Shown piece after piece: positions 1-8,387 of a DNA stretch of 23,498 bases. Within the stretch, counting starts at the first letter, position 1; every line of letters begins with the position of its first letter. Where the stretch lies: the NCBI GenBank assembly GCA_902796635.1, contig CADBPU010000049.1, forward strand, positions 1 to 23,498, written 5' to 3'. This DNA comes from an uncultured Eubacteriales bacterium (lineage in GTDB: Bacteria; Bacillota; Clostridia; Christensenellales; UBA1242). Under the pieces are notes generated by a model. It searched no databases, was not told the DNA's origin, and saw only the letters and a list, made by a program, of their open reading frames with translations. The translations under genes were made by a program, and so were the position numbers.

Positions 1-1
1 A

Positions 2-829
2 ACTTTGCTTTCAGCACTTCCAGGTGCAGCAGCAATTGCTATAAGGATTGACGGTGTTCAACATGAATTTTCAACAATTAAAGGTGTTGCAGAAGATGTT
101 ATTGATATAGTTTTGAATATCAAAAGTTTGGCGATCAAAACAACAAGTTTGGATCCAAATTTTGAAACAACTTTGTACATCAAAAAATATACTGCTGGTG
201 AGGTTAAAGCAAGTGATATAGAACCAAATCCAGAAGTTGAAATACTTAATCCAGATTTGCATATTTGCACAATGGAAGATGCAAGTTTTGAAATGGAAAT
301 AAGAGTTGGCAGAGGCAGAGGATATGTTCCAGCAGATGTCAACAAAACAAAAGTAACTGATGCAGGTTGGATTGCAGTTGATTCAATCTACACACCAGTT
401 AAAAAAGTTAATTACAACGTTGAAAATGCACGTGTTGGTCAAAGCATGGACTATGACAAACTCACCATTGAAGTGGAAACCAATGGTACATTCTCTTCTC
501 GTGAAGTCACAAGTCTTGCAGCAAAAATTATTCAAGACCACACACAACTTTTTGTTGACCTTGTTGAGAGTATGAAATCACTAAATGTTTTGAAAGCAAG
601 AGAAGAAGACAAACAACAAAGAGTTCTTGAAATGAGCATTGAAGATATGGAACTTTCAGTTCGTAGCTTTAATTGTTTGAAGAGAGCAGGTATCAACACT
701 GTTGAAGATTTAACAAAAAGATCAAAAGAAGATATGTTAAAAGTAAGAAATCTTGGACTTAAATCTCTTGAAGAAGTTATTCAAAAACTTGAGAGTTATG
801 GCCTAGGATTAAGAAATGATGAGGAGTAA
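2..829 (+). CDS. rpoA: DNA-directed RNA polymerase subunit alpha (5'-truncated by window edge)
   Basis: Alpha subunit of RNA polymerase; its N-terminal domain dimerises to nucleate core assembly and its C-terminal domain contacts UP elements and activators. The visible product begins inside the N-terminal domain at TLLSALPGAA, followed by GVQHEFSTIKGVAEDV, a block conserved in alpha subunits. The frame is open at base 2, so about 40 N-terminal residues lie outside the window. The last ~65 residues form the alpha-CTD helix-hairpin-helix region, with LSVRSFNCLKRAGI and NLGLKSLEEV matching the DNA-contacting segments. It ends 5 nt before rplQ, whose ribosome binding site GAGGAG (821-826) is made of the last rpoA codons, so the two are probably translationally coupled. 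This is the usual rpoA-rplQ end of the ribosomal-protein operon. Identification is secure. Confidence 0.97.
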   Translation, partial: TLLSALPGAAAIAIRIDGVQHEFSTIKGVAEDVIDIVLNIKSLAIKTTSLDPNFETTLYIKKYTAGEVKASDIEPNPEVEILNPDLHICTMEDASFEMEIRVGRGRGYVPADVNKTKVTDAGWIAVDSIYTPVKKVNYNVENARVGQSMDYDKLTIEVETNGTFSSREVTSLAAKIIQDHTQLFVDLVESMKSLNVLKAREEDKQQRVLEMSIEDMELSVRSFNCLKRAGINTVEDLTKRSKEDMLKVRNLGLKSLEEVIQKLESYGLGLRNDEE

Positions 830-834
830 GATTT

Positions 835-1347
835 ATGGCAGCAGTAAAAAAATTGGGAAGACCAACTGATGAGAGATTGGCAGTTTTAAGAAATCAAGCA
901 ACAACACTCCTTTGGACCGGAAAAGTTGAAACAACTTTGGAAAAAGCAAAAGCAGTAAGAAGCTATGCTGAAAAACTTTTGACACTTGCAATCAATTCTT
1001 ATGAAGATACTGTAAAAGTTACAAAAGAAGTGGTAAATGCAAAAGGTGAAAAGAGTAAAAAAGAAGTTTTGAATGATGGACCAAAGAAGCTTGCTGCAAG
1101 AAGAAAACTCATGGCAAGTCTATATGATGTTCAAGAACAAAAAGCAGAAAAAGAAAGCAAAGCTGCTTTTGAAAAAAGAACAGCAGAAGTTGCACATCCA
1201 CTTATTGAAAAGATTTTCAATGTTTATGCACCAAAATATGCAAAACGTAAAGAAGAACTTGGTCAAGGCGGTGGCTATACAAGAATTTTGAAACTTGGCG
1301 CAAGACGTGGCGACAATGCAGAAATGGCACTTGTTCAATTAATTTAA
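835..1347 (+). CDS. rplQ: 50S ribosomal protein L17, enlarged form
   Basis: Large-subunit ribosomal protein L17, which lies near the exit tunnel. The N-terminus (KKLGRPTDERLAVLRNQATT, then KVETTLEKAKAVRSYAEKLLTLA) and the C-terminus (GGYTRILKLGARRGDNAEMA) match the family well. At 170 residues it is about 50 longer than the usual 115-127. The extra length lies in the middle: about 30 Lys/Glu/Val-rich residues near positions 53-86 and about 20 charged residues near 102-123, between the two conserved ends. The ATG at 835 has GAGGAG at 821-826, 8 nt upstream. It is co-transcribed with rpoA and followed directly by an intrinsic terminator. The insertion is in frame and Lys/Glu-rich, which suggests a lineage-specific extension on the ribosome surface rather than an error. 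Confidence 0.95.
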   Translation: MAAVKKLGRPTDERLAVLRNQATTLLWTGKVETTLEKAKAVRSYAEKLLTLAINSYEDTVKVTKEVVNAKGEKSKKEVLNDGPKKLAARRKLMASLYDVQEQKAEKESKAAFEKRTAEVAHPLIEKIFNVYAPKYAKRKEELGQGGGYTRILKLGARRGDNAEMALVQLI

Positions 1348-1358
1348 TAATAAAAATT

Positions 1359-1383
1359 TGCAATCAAATGATTGCATTTTTTT
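1359..1383 (+). terminator. Intrinsic terminator of the rpoA-rplQ operon
   Basis: Stem TGCAATC (1359-1365), loop AAAT, stem GATTGCA (1370-1376), then a run of seven T (1377-1383). It starts 12 nt after the rplQ stop codon and closes the ribosomal operon. Confidence 0.85.
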
Positions 1384-1412
1384 ATTTATATTAAAAATAT
1401 TACTTATAACTT

Positions 1413-1441
1413 TTGACAATAAAAATTATTAATTATATAAT
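1413..1441 (+). promoter_or_regulatory. Perfect-consensus sigma-A promoter for the giant surface protein
   Basis: TTGACA at 1413-1418, a 17-bp spacer, and TATAAT at 1436-1441. This is a full match to the housekeeping consensus. The expected start near 1448 gives a leader of about 100 nt before the ATG at 1552. The -10 box lies inside a perfect palindrome (separate entry). A second TATAAT at 1475-1480 has no -35 box at proper spacing. Confidence 0.8.
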
Positions 1442-1448
1442 TAATAAT
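1425..1448. repeat. 24-bp perfect palindrome over the -10 box (operator candidate)
   Basis: Half-site ATTATTAATTAT (1425-1436) is followed immediately by its exact reverse complement (1437-1448), with no spacer and no mismatch; symmetry breaks at 1424/1449. It covers the -10 hexamer and the expected transcription start of the surface-protein promoter, where a dimeric repressor would act. It contains only A and T, so chance symmetry is more likely than in mixed sequence, and a cruciform or melting role is also possible. Confidence 0.5.
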
Positions 1449-1540
1449 GATAAATTGGGTAAATAGTTTCACTTTATAATTTTATTTTATTAATTATTTC
1501 AATATACTTTTACTAAAAATGTACAAACTATAAATCAAAA

Positions 1541-1547
1541 GAGGAGG
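1541..1547 (+). promoter_or_regulatory. Strong ribosome binding site of the surface protein
   Basis: GAGGAGG lies 4 nt before the ATG at 1552. It is among the best Shine-Dalgarno matches in the window and fixes the start codon. With the consensus promoter it suggests high expression when the gene is not repressed. Confidence 0.8.
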
Positions 1548-1551
1548 CCTT

Positions 1552-4500
1552 ATGGCAAAAAAGACAAAAACTTTTATTCCATTAAATCAAATGACAAGAA
1601 AAGATAAAATTATTCATTTCTTGAAAATATTTGGATTTAGTTTTGCTGGACTTATGGCTGTCCTTGCAGGAATAGTTTTATATGTTTGGGCAATAGGTGG
1701 ATTTAATCCACCATATGAGCCACTTTCATCTTGGGCTTTTTCTCAGGCAGAATATGTTATTGACGGGAACAAAGTCATTGATTTGGATGAAGATGGCAAT
1801 CAAAAATTTGATGGAAACGGAAATTTAATATACGTCAATCAATTTGACGAAGAAGAAAATCCTATTTACGAGTCAGTTTTAATTGTTCCAAATGAAGGGT
1901 GCACGGAACTTGATGCAGAAGTCAGTATTTCATTTTCTTCAAACCCAAGCAGTCCAATCATTCAACTTGTTGAAGATGACAATGTAATTGCACTTGATAA
2001 AGAAGAAGGCGAAGAAGAAGGTGCTTATCATTTAAGATACAGCGTAAAAATTAATTCACCTATTTATGTAAAGCCTGTAACAACAGAAGTTGATGGCAAA
2101 CAAATAAATCTTGGTGGTTGGTCAATGCTTACTGCAACACAAGGATTGCTTCAAACAAGTTGTTGGGTATTTGTTGATGTTCCTGCTGATGCTATTGAAT
2201 TGACACTTGATAACGCAAGTAATTTTACGACTTTTGAAGATGAAAGCGAAGTTGAATATTATAACGTATATCCAAATTCTCAATTAAAAATATCAAATGC
2301 ATTACTTCCAGTTTCTTCAAATATTTTACCAAAAAGCAATGTTCCACAAACAAAAGGAACCACAGATTTTAGACTTTCAAAGGTTGTTTATTACGAAGTT
2401 TCAAACACAGAAATTGCGCAAATAAGCAGTGATGGAGTTATTACTATAAGTCCAGGCAAAGAAGGACAAAGTTTTTCTATCAGCGCTTATGCAATTTCAC
2501 AATATAACAATTTGCAAAAAATGCCATCTCTGCAAGATTTTGTTGATGACCCAAATCGTGATCCATCAATTCCACCAGAGCAATTATATAAAAAAGCATT
2601 CAACAAAATTTGCATAAATTCAAATGTTCTTAATTTCAAAATCAATGAAATTGAGGTTGAATCAATAACTGCCGGCAATAAAACTTGGGCAACTCCAAAT
2701 TATGCTGTGTTTGAACAAGGAACTATAAAGTATTCAAACAAAATCACAGTAAATAACCAAACAAGAGATATGACAAGTGCAGATGTCTCAAAAAATAATT
2801 ACTATGTCAATTTAATTTTGACAGATACTGTTGACGATAGTTATAAGAGTGCATTAATCAGTAAGATTAAAATGGCAGTTGTTTATCAAGGAGAACCTGC
2901 TACAACTCCAATTGAAAGTATTACTGATATTTATCAAATGAGAATAAACGGCAATCAAGTCGTTAATGCTGAAAAATATATTTATTTGGAAGAAATAAGC
3001 ACAGGTTCTTATAAATATGTAATAAGTCAATATGCTCAAAATGATTTCTATTTTGTATTCTATTATCAATTTGAAGATGAGCATATCATCTATGATTATA
3101 TCCCATTCACAATTAGCAAAGTTGCTGTTGATGATGTAGAAGTTGCAGAAACAGCGATATACTTGAATTATGAAGAAGAAGAAACTGAAATTTATTCTCT
3201 TGCAAATTTTGCACATATATATCCAAACAACACAACATATAAAGATATCTTATATTTTGTGCCAGAAGATGCAAATTTAGTTGAAGTTGATTCAAGTATA
3301 AAAACCAAAATCGATGATGTGATATATGTTGCAGTTGGAGTTAAAGACGAAGAAAGCGATGTATATGATTATACAAAACTTTTGGCAGTAGACACGGGAA
3401 AAACTACACTTATTGCTGTTGTGTTGAGAATTGTTCCAGAAATTAAAGAAAATGGAACTATTGAATATAAATATCTTGTTGAAAACGGAAATATTGTTTG
3501 GGAATATTATAGCGATTCTGTTACAGTTGATATAACAAAAGACGTTGTATTTGAAGATGATTTGGAACTTGACACGGAAAATTGTGTTGACCTATGTGAA
3601 GAACCATCATCAACAGCAGAAGAACAAGAAGTTAATTTGTATCTTGAAATATATCAAGGCGGAAAAGCAAGTATCAAAATTCATTATGACGGAAAAAGTG
3701 AATACTTAGATTCTCAAAGATTAAGAATCGTGCCTGTTTTGAACAGCGACACAACTGTTGCTTCTGTTGACAATATAGATAACACAACAGATGGTGTATA
3801 TTCATTTGAATTGCTTGCAAACAATATTGGTATGATAAAATATCAAGTTATTTACAGAAGTAGCGAAGGTGAGTCAGCAATTTATAGTATTGGATTAAAA
3901 GTACTTTCTATTGACCTTGTTGGCATAAATTTGAGTGCTGAAAATAATGAAATAGGCATCACTTTGGAGACCACAGGTCAAAAAGTAACAGGGTACAAAT
4001 GGAACGATATAGAAATTGAACTTGATTACAATTCTCCAAAAGCAACAGTAAATTACGAATTAAGAGTTTATGCGTTGCCACAAGATTTTGATGAGAGTTT
4101 GCTTGCATTGTTTGAAAACAAAGAATATACACAAGAAATTGATGGTTTAGATTCAAGCATCAACACAATTCAAAAATTTATAAGCATGTTGTCATTGAGC
4201 AGTAGTTATATCACTGTTGATAATGTTGGAGATGCAGAAAAAGATGCAGATATCATTATTGGTGAATTAAAGTTTGGATATAAATTCAAATCATTAAATC
4301 CAAATGGTCAAACAAAAGTTTTGATTGTTGCGGAATCATTAAATGGTATTTGTAGTAATCCATTACTTGTAAATATAAATATTCCAACAATTACTGTAAA
4401 ATATGGAAATGAAAACAAGTCAAGCACAATTTATGTGCAAGGAAATTTGACTTCAATTGACACTATTACAGGTCAAACTCAAAATGCAATCACACCAGCA

Positions 4501-6063
4501 GATAAAATAGATATTTATTCTAGCGACGAAAATACAATAGAAATTGTTACTGAAATAAATGAACAAGAATACGATATAAGTCAATTAATTAATTTTAGAT
4601 TTGAAAATCAAACGGTAGATGGTGTAGTCAAAACAAGTACAAACAGCGGAGCAAGCATAGAAGACCACTTGATTGCTTTTGTTGATATAAGCGGTAAATT
4701 TACAGAAAAAATTATTGCTTATACTGATTTTGGCTATATCAATACAGAATTCTATACTTATACATTAAAACCAGATTACAAAATTGTTTCAACAAATGAA
4801 AGCATAAAAGTTTATGAAACCCCTGTTTTGTTGAATTTGTTTGATGGAATAATTTATATAACAAATGGCAATTTTAATTCATCTTTAACAGAAGCAGTAA
4901 AAGGTAATAAGTTATATCTTCCAGAAGATTTTGTTGAATCTGTTGATGAATTGTTAACATTAAATAATTTTGAACAAGAGTTCTTAGATTTGTTCAAATA
5001 TAGTGATACTGTTGATGATAGTGAATCGTATTACCACATATATTGCAATTTAAGCATAGCAAGTGCAACAAATAGTGGTGAATACTCAGTGGTAAATTCA
5101 ATAAAAATAAAATTGCATTATGGCGATCATTCAACTGTTTATGTAAATTTGGAAACACCAGCCGATTATCGTTTGCAAACAATTATTAATGTAAGACCTG
5201 GTATATTGGAAAAGTTTGATTATAATAACGATACAGAACAAAGCATAACTGCAAGTTTAATTGATAACGAATATCAATTTGATCTTGCCGGTAAATTACT
5301 ATTTACTGATGCTGATGAAAATTACTTGCCAAATGGTAGCAGTGATTTTGAAGTGAATTTAAGTGATATCAAAATTGCTATAACAAACAGCACCAATGAA
5401 GATTTATTATTCTACAAAGATAATGATGATACAAATATAATTGGTCATATAAAACTTGAAGAACAAGATTATCAATATCAATCAAATTCACAAGAAGGTT
5501 ATAAACAATATTATATCAAGACAAAAGATTCATCAATCATTGAAGGCAAAAACTATTATGAAAAAGTAAACGGCGTATTTGTTATAGTTCAAAGTCCACA
5601 AGATGCTGAAAAACAAAATTATTACGAAATTGTTTACAGCAATCAAGACTATTATGCATTTGTAGATTCATATTATGTTGAAATAGATTCAAGTTTGACT
5701 AGTGAAGAATTTGTATCTAGATATTATGAATTAGATAATGAAGGTAATTATGTTCTTGCAAGTGTATACAAATCAAGTAATCAATATTTCTATAAATGTA
5801 AATATCAACATATAGAAGAAGGTCAAGACATCACAGGAGCATATTTACAATTTGAAATAACATTGCATGTGGAAAAAGATGAAAACGATAAAATAACTAT
5901 ATGCAAAGTTATTGTTGATGAAAATATTAAAAATCTCAATGACTCAATCAATTTGACATTTGCAATAGAAGTTAGGATTAAAAACAACAAGACAAATATG
6001 TCTACAACAAGCATTTATGATGAATTTTTCTACAAACTTGTATTTGTTGGTTATGAAAACTAA
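1552..6063 (+). CDS. Giant N-terminally anchored surface protein with Ig-like (Big2-like) segments
   Basis: A 1503-residue protein of unrecognised family. A Lys/Arg-rich N-terminus (1-24) is followed by one hydrophobic helix (about 26-50, IFGFSFAGLMAVLAGIVLYV) with no obvious cleavage site. This predicts an inside-out signal anchor with nearly 1450 residues outside the membrane. There is no LPXTG motif, no C-terminal helix and no SLH repeat. Residues ~272-315 (VSNTEIAQISSDGVITISPG) and ~723-800 look like bacterial Ig-like (Big2-type) strands. The C-terminal part (~1320-1416) holds tandem Tyr-rich modules (separate entry). Composition is rich in Asp, Glu, Tyr, Ile and Asn with few Cys, as in extracellular beta-rich proteins. 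It is transcribed alone from a consensus promoter and closed by its own terminator. Adhesion, envelope scaffolding or binding are all possible; none is shown by the sequence. Confidence 0.88.
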   Translation: MAKKTKTFIPLNQMTRKDKIIHFLKIFGFSFAGLMAVLAGIVLYVWAIGGFNPPYEPLSSWAFSQAEYVIDGNKVIDLDEDGNQKFDGNGNLIYVNQFDEEENPIYESVLIVPNEGCTELDAEVSISFSSNPSSPIIQLVEDDNVIALDKEEGEEEGAYHLRYSVKINSPIYVKPVTTEVDGKQINLGGWSMLTATQGLLQTSCWVFVDVPADAIELTLDNASNFTTFEDESEVEYYNVYPNSQLKISNALLPVSSNILPKSNVPQTKGTTDFRLSKVVYYEVSNTEIAQISSDGVITISPGKEGQSFSISAYAISQYNNLQKMPSLQDFVDDPNRDPSIPPEQLYKKAFNKICINSNVLNFKINEIEVESITAGNKTWATPNYAVFEQGTIKYSNKITVNNQTRDMTSADVSKNNYYVNLILTDTVDDSYKSALISKIKMAVVYQGEPATTPIESITDIYQMRINGNQVVNAEKYIYLEEISTGSYKYVISQYAQNDFYFVFYYQFEDEHIIYDYIPFTISKVAVDDVEVAETAIYLNYEEEETEIYSLANFAHIYPNNTTYKDILYFVPEDANLVEVDSSIKTKIDDVIYVAVGVKDEESDVYDYTKLLAVDTGKTTLIAVVLRIVPEIKENGTIEYKYLVENGNIVWEYYSDSVTVDITKDVVFEDDLELDTENCVDLCEEPSSTAEEQEVNLYLEIYQGGKASIKIHYDGKSEYLDSQRLRIVPVLNSDTTVASVDNIDNTTDGVYSFELLANNIGMIKYQVIYRSSEGESAIYSIGLKVLSIDLVGINLSAENNEIGITLETTGQKVTGYKWNDIEIELDYNSPKATVNYELRVYALPQDFDESLLALFENKEYTQEIDGLDSSINTIQKFISMLSLSSSYITVDNVGDAEKDADIIIGELKFGYKFKSLNPNGQTKVLIVAESLNGICSNPLLVNINIPTITVKYGNENKSSTIYVQGNLTSIDTITGQTQNAITPADKIDIYSSDENTIEIVTEINEQEYDISQLINFRFENQTVDGVVKTSTNSGASIEDHLIAFVDISGKFTEKIIAYTDFGYINTEFYTYTLKPDYKIVSTNESIKVYETPVLLNLFDGIIYITNGNFNSSLTEAVKGNKLYLPEDFVESVDELLTLNNFEQEFLDLFKYSDTVDDSESYYHIYCNLSIASATNSGEYSVVNSIKIKLHYGDHSTVYVNLETPADYRLQTIINVRPGILEKFDYNNDTEQSITASLIDNEYQFDLAGKLLFTDADENYLPNGSSDFEVNLSDIKIAITNSTNEDLLFYKDNDDTNIIGHIKLEEQDYQYQSNSQEGYKQYYIKTKDSSIIEGKNYYEKVNGVFVIVQSPQDAEKQNYYEIVYSNQDYYAFVDSYYVEIDSSLTSEEFVSRYYELDNEGNYVLASVYKSSNQYFYKCKYQHIEEGQDITGAYLQFEITLHVEKDENDKITICKVIVDENIKNLNDSINLTFAIEVRIKNNKTNMSTTSIYDEFFYKLVFVGYEN
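5509..5796 (+). repeat. Two degenerate tandem Tyr-rich (YYE) modules in the surface protein
   Basis: Residues ~1320-1361 and ~1374-1415 align as two ~42-residue copies. Each starts with YY, has a DSS element, then YYE, a short NG/EGN turn and a V-rich strand, and ends with an NQ- or KQN-type aromatic pair. Six YY doublets occur within about 75 residues. The pattern resembles small tandem modules in phage tail and adhesin proteins (D-x-x-hydrophobic-x-x-G-K-x-Y-Y). The resemblance is from memory and is not a search result. Confidence 0.55.
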
Positions 6064-6069
6064 AATATT

Positions 6070-6102
6070 AAAAAAGCGTATCAATTCGATGCGCTTTTTT
6101 TT
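6070..6102 (+). terminator. Intrinsic terminator of the surface-protein gene
   Basis: An A-run and GCGTATC (6070-6082), loop AATTC, then GATGCGC (6088-6094) and eight T (6095-6102). The 7-bp core includes one G-U pair and the A/T runs extend it. It starts 6 nt after the stop codon. Confidence 0.88.
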
Positions 6103-6142
6103 GTGCATTTTTTATGTTAATATGATTTATATTAAAGTTTAT

Positions 6143-6171
6143 TTGCTTTTTGTTTTATTATTTTATATAAT
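6143..6171 (+). promoter_or_regulatory. Probable promoter for radC-glyS-yqeY
   Basis: TTGCTT (6143-6148), a 17-bp spacer and a perfect TATAAT (6166-6171), about 30 nt before the radC ATG at 6202. The -35 box is weak (3 of 6) but the spacing is ideal and it lies just after a terminator. Confidence 0.55.
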
Positions 6172-6201
6172 AAATATGCTTGACATAAGTCAAGGAGAAA
6201 T

Positions 6202-6960
6202 ATGAGATTTAGAGACAGCTATGATAAAGACACGCAGATGTTAAATATTCATGAAGGTCATAGGATAAGGTTAAGAAAACGTTTGGAAGAAAGTAATTTT
6301 GCAAATGTTGACGACTATCAATGTCTTGAATATTTATTGACTTTGTGCGTAAGAAGAAAAGACACAAACGAATTAGCACATACATTAATCAATACTTTTG
6401 GCAGTTTGGCAAATGTTTTGGAAGCATCTATTGAAGATTTGCAACTTGTTAAAGGCATAACTTATAACATGGCATATTTTTTGCACTTCTTGCCACAAAT
6501 TTTTGCAAAGTACAAATTGAGTAAAAAAACCGCAAAACCTGTTCTAACTTGCCCACAAGATATTTTCAATTATTTGGGTGAGTGTATATATCATTTGCCT
6601 AATGAAGAGTTTTACTTGATTTGCATGGATAACAGCAACAAGGTTATTTGCAAAACAGAAATTGCAAATGGTGGAAATTCACAAGTGGCAATAGACACAA
6701 GAAAAATTGTCAAATATGCACTCAAAGCAAGAGCAAATAAAGTTATTTTATTGCATAATCATCCAACAGCAAGTTGCGAGCCAAGCGAAGAAGACATAGC
6801 AACAACAAAAAGATTGTTTTTTGCATTTCATATTGATGGTATTTATCTTTTTGACCATATGATTGTAAATAATGAAGAGCATTATTATAGTTTTGCTCAT
6901 GAAGGATTAATCGAAAAGTACGAAAAAGAAAGTGAAAATTTATTTAAGAGTGAAGATTGA
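6202..6960 (+). CDS. radC: RadC-family JAB/MPN-domain protein
   Basis: A member of the RadC (UPF0758) family. These proteins carry a JAMM-type metal site; the historical DNA-repair role is not well supported and the cellular function is unsettled. The N-terminal half (~19-88) is the helical UPF0758 region, with RIRLRKRLEE, an EYLLTL helix and a helix-hairpin-helix-like end (ASIEDLQLVKGI). The C-terminal MPN domain (~118-235) has Glu135/136, then H185-N-H187-P with S195 and D198 (HxH-x7-SxxD), followed by GIYLFDHMIV, so all metal ligands are present. The length of 252 residues is slightly above the usual ~225, through a charged tail. AAGGAG (6192-6197) precedes the ATG. Only 17 nt separate it from glyS, so the two are co-transcribed. 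Confidence 0.87.
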   Translation: MRFRDSYDKDTQMLNIHEGHRIRLRKRLEESNFANVDDYQCLEYLLTLCVRRKDTNELAHTLINTFGSLANVLEASIEDLQLVKGITYNMAYFLHFLPQIFAKYKLSKKTAKPVLTCPQDIFNYLGECIYHLPNEEFYLICMDNSNKVICKTEIANGGNSQVAIDTRKIVKYALKARANKVILLHNHPTASCEPSEEDIATTKRLFFAFHIDGIYLFDHMIVNNEEHYYSFAHEGLIEKYEKESENLFKSED

Positions 6961-6977
6961 CAATAAGGAGATAAATT

Positions 6978-8363
6978 ATGGAAAAATTAGAGAATTTAGA
7001 CAAGATTGTAAATTTATGTAAAGGTAGGGGATTTATATTCCAAGGCAGTGAAATCTATGGTGGTATGGGAAACACTTGGGATTATGGTCCAATTGGTATA
7101 GAACTCAAAAACAATGTCAAAAGAGCATGGTGGAAAAAATTTGTGCAAGAAGCCGACAACAGTTTTGGTGTTGATGCTGCCATACTTATGAACAGCAGAG
7201 TTTGGGACGCAAGTGGCCACACAGCATCTTTTTCTGACCCAAAAATGGACTGCAAAAATTGTAAAACACGTCATAGAGCAGACAATTTGATTGAAGACTA
7301 TAACAAAAAACATGGTGTAGAGAATATGGCAGTTGATGCAATGAGCAATGAAGAAATGCAAGCATATATTACAGAGCATCAAATCAAATGTCCAAATTGT
7401 GGCAAATGTGATTGGACAGAAATCAAAAATTTTAATTTAATGTTTTCAACCAAACGTGGTGTAACAGATAGTAATCAAGATGTTATTTATCTTAGACCAG
7501 AAACAGCACAGGGTGAGTTTGTAAACTTTTTGAATGTGCAAAGAACAACTCGTGCAAAAGTGCCTTTTGGTATTGCACAAATTGGTAAGGCATTTAGAAA
7601 CGAAATCACACCAGGTAATTTTATTTTTAGAACGATAGAGTTTGAACAAATGGAGCATCAATTTTTCTGTCATGAAAAAGATGGAGAAAAATATTATAAC
7701 GAATATAAACAAAAAGCATGGGATTTTGCAACAAGTGTTGGATTAAAGCCAGAACATTTGAGATTTAAGGACCACGACAAACTTGCTTTTTATGCAAAAG
7801 CGGCTTGTGATCTTCAATATCTTTTCCCTATGGGTTGGAACGAACTCAATGGTATCCATAACAGAACAAATCATGATTTATCAAGACATCAAGAGTTTAG
7901 TGGTAAAAGTATGTTGTATCTTGACCCAATAACCAACGAAAGATATGTTCCAAATGATATAGAATATTCTATTGGTTGTGATAGATTAATTCTTGCACTC
8001 CTTTGCGAAGCGTATGATGAAGAATTGCTGGAAAATGGCGAAACACGTATTGTTATGCACTTTGCACCACATATTGCACCATACAAGGTTGCAGTTTTGC
8101 CACTTCAAAAGAATTTGAGTGAAAAGGCAAGAGAAGTTTTCAAAAAATTGCAAACAAAGTTTATGGCAACTTATGATGAAGCGGGCAGTATTGGTAAAAG
8201 ATATCGTCGTCAAGATGAAATTGGAACACCATATTGTGTTACCATTGATTTTGATAGTTTGGAAAAAGATACAGTCACAGTTCGTGATAGAGACACTATG
8301 AAACAAGATATTGTAAAAATTGACGAACTTGTTGATTATTTGCAACAAAAACTTGGGTTATAA
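6978..8363 (+). CDS. glyS: Glycyl-tRNA synthetase, single-chain dimeric type
   Basis: Charges tRNA-Gly with glycine. This is the alpha2 class II enzyme (also called GlyQS), not the alpha2-beta2 type split into glyQ and glyS. Motif 1 region and GGMGNTWDYGPIG lie near residue 28. A Cys-rich insertion has C92/C95 and C138/C141/C144 and may bind zinc. Motif 2 is FRNEITPGNFIFRTIEFEQM (206-225), and motif 3 is in YSIGCDRLILALLCEAYDEE. The anticodon-binding domain starts near FAPHIAPYKVAVLPLQ. The 461-residue length is normal. AAGGAG at 6965-6970, 7 nt before the ATG, fixes the start. It lies between radC and yqeY with short gaps. No T-box leader is visible upstream. Confidence 0.97.
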   Translation: MEKLENLDKIVNLCKGRGFIFQGSEIYGGMGNTWDYGPIGIELKNNVKRAWWKKFVQEADNSFGVDAAILMNSRVWDASGHTASFSDPKMDCKNCKTRHRADNLIEDYNKKHGVENMAVDAMSNEEMQAYITEHQIKCPNCGKCDWTEIKNFNLMFSTKRGVTDSNQDVIYLRPETAQGEFVNFLNVQRTTRAKVPFGIAQIGKAFRNEITPGNFIFRTIEFEQMEHQFFCHEKDGEKYYNEYKQKAWDFATSVGLKPEHLRFKDHDKLAFYAKAACDLQYLFPMGWNELNGIHNRTNHDLSRHQEFSGKSMLYLDPITNERYVPNDIEYSIGCDRLILALLCEAYDEELLENGETRIVMHFAPHIAPYKVAVLPLQKNLSEKAREVFKKLQTKFMATYDEAGSIGKRYRRQDEIGTPYCVTIDFDSLEKDTVTVRDRDTMKQDIVKIDELVDYLQQKLGL

Positions 8364-8387
8364 TTATAATATAGGAGATAAGTAGTT

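Noticed and set aside
1455..1480. Second promoter TTGGGT/TATAAT before the surface protein
   Set aside because: The spacer is only 14 bp and the -35 box is weak, while a perfect promoter lies 40 bp upstream.
6180..6185. TTGACA upstream of radC
   Set aside because: It lies 16 nt before the ATG, so its -10 box would be inside the gene; no TATAAT is there. The promoter at 6143-6171 is better placed.
6017..6205. 62-codon frame bridging the surface-protein end and radC
   Set aside because: It runs through an intrinsic terminator hairpin, overlaps two genes in another frame and has no ribosome binding site.
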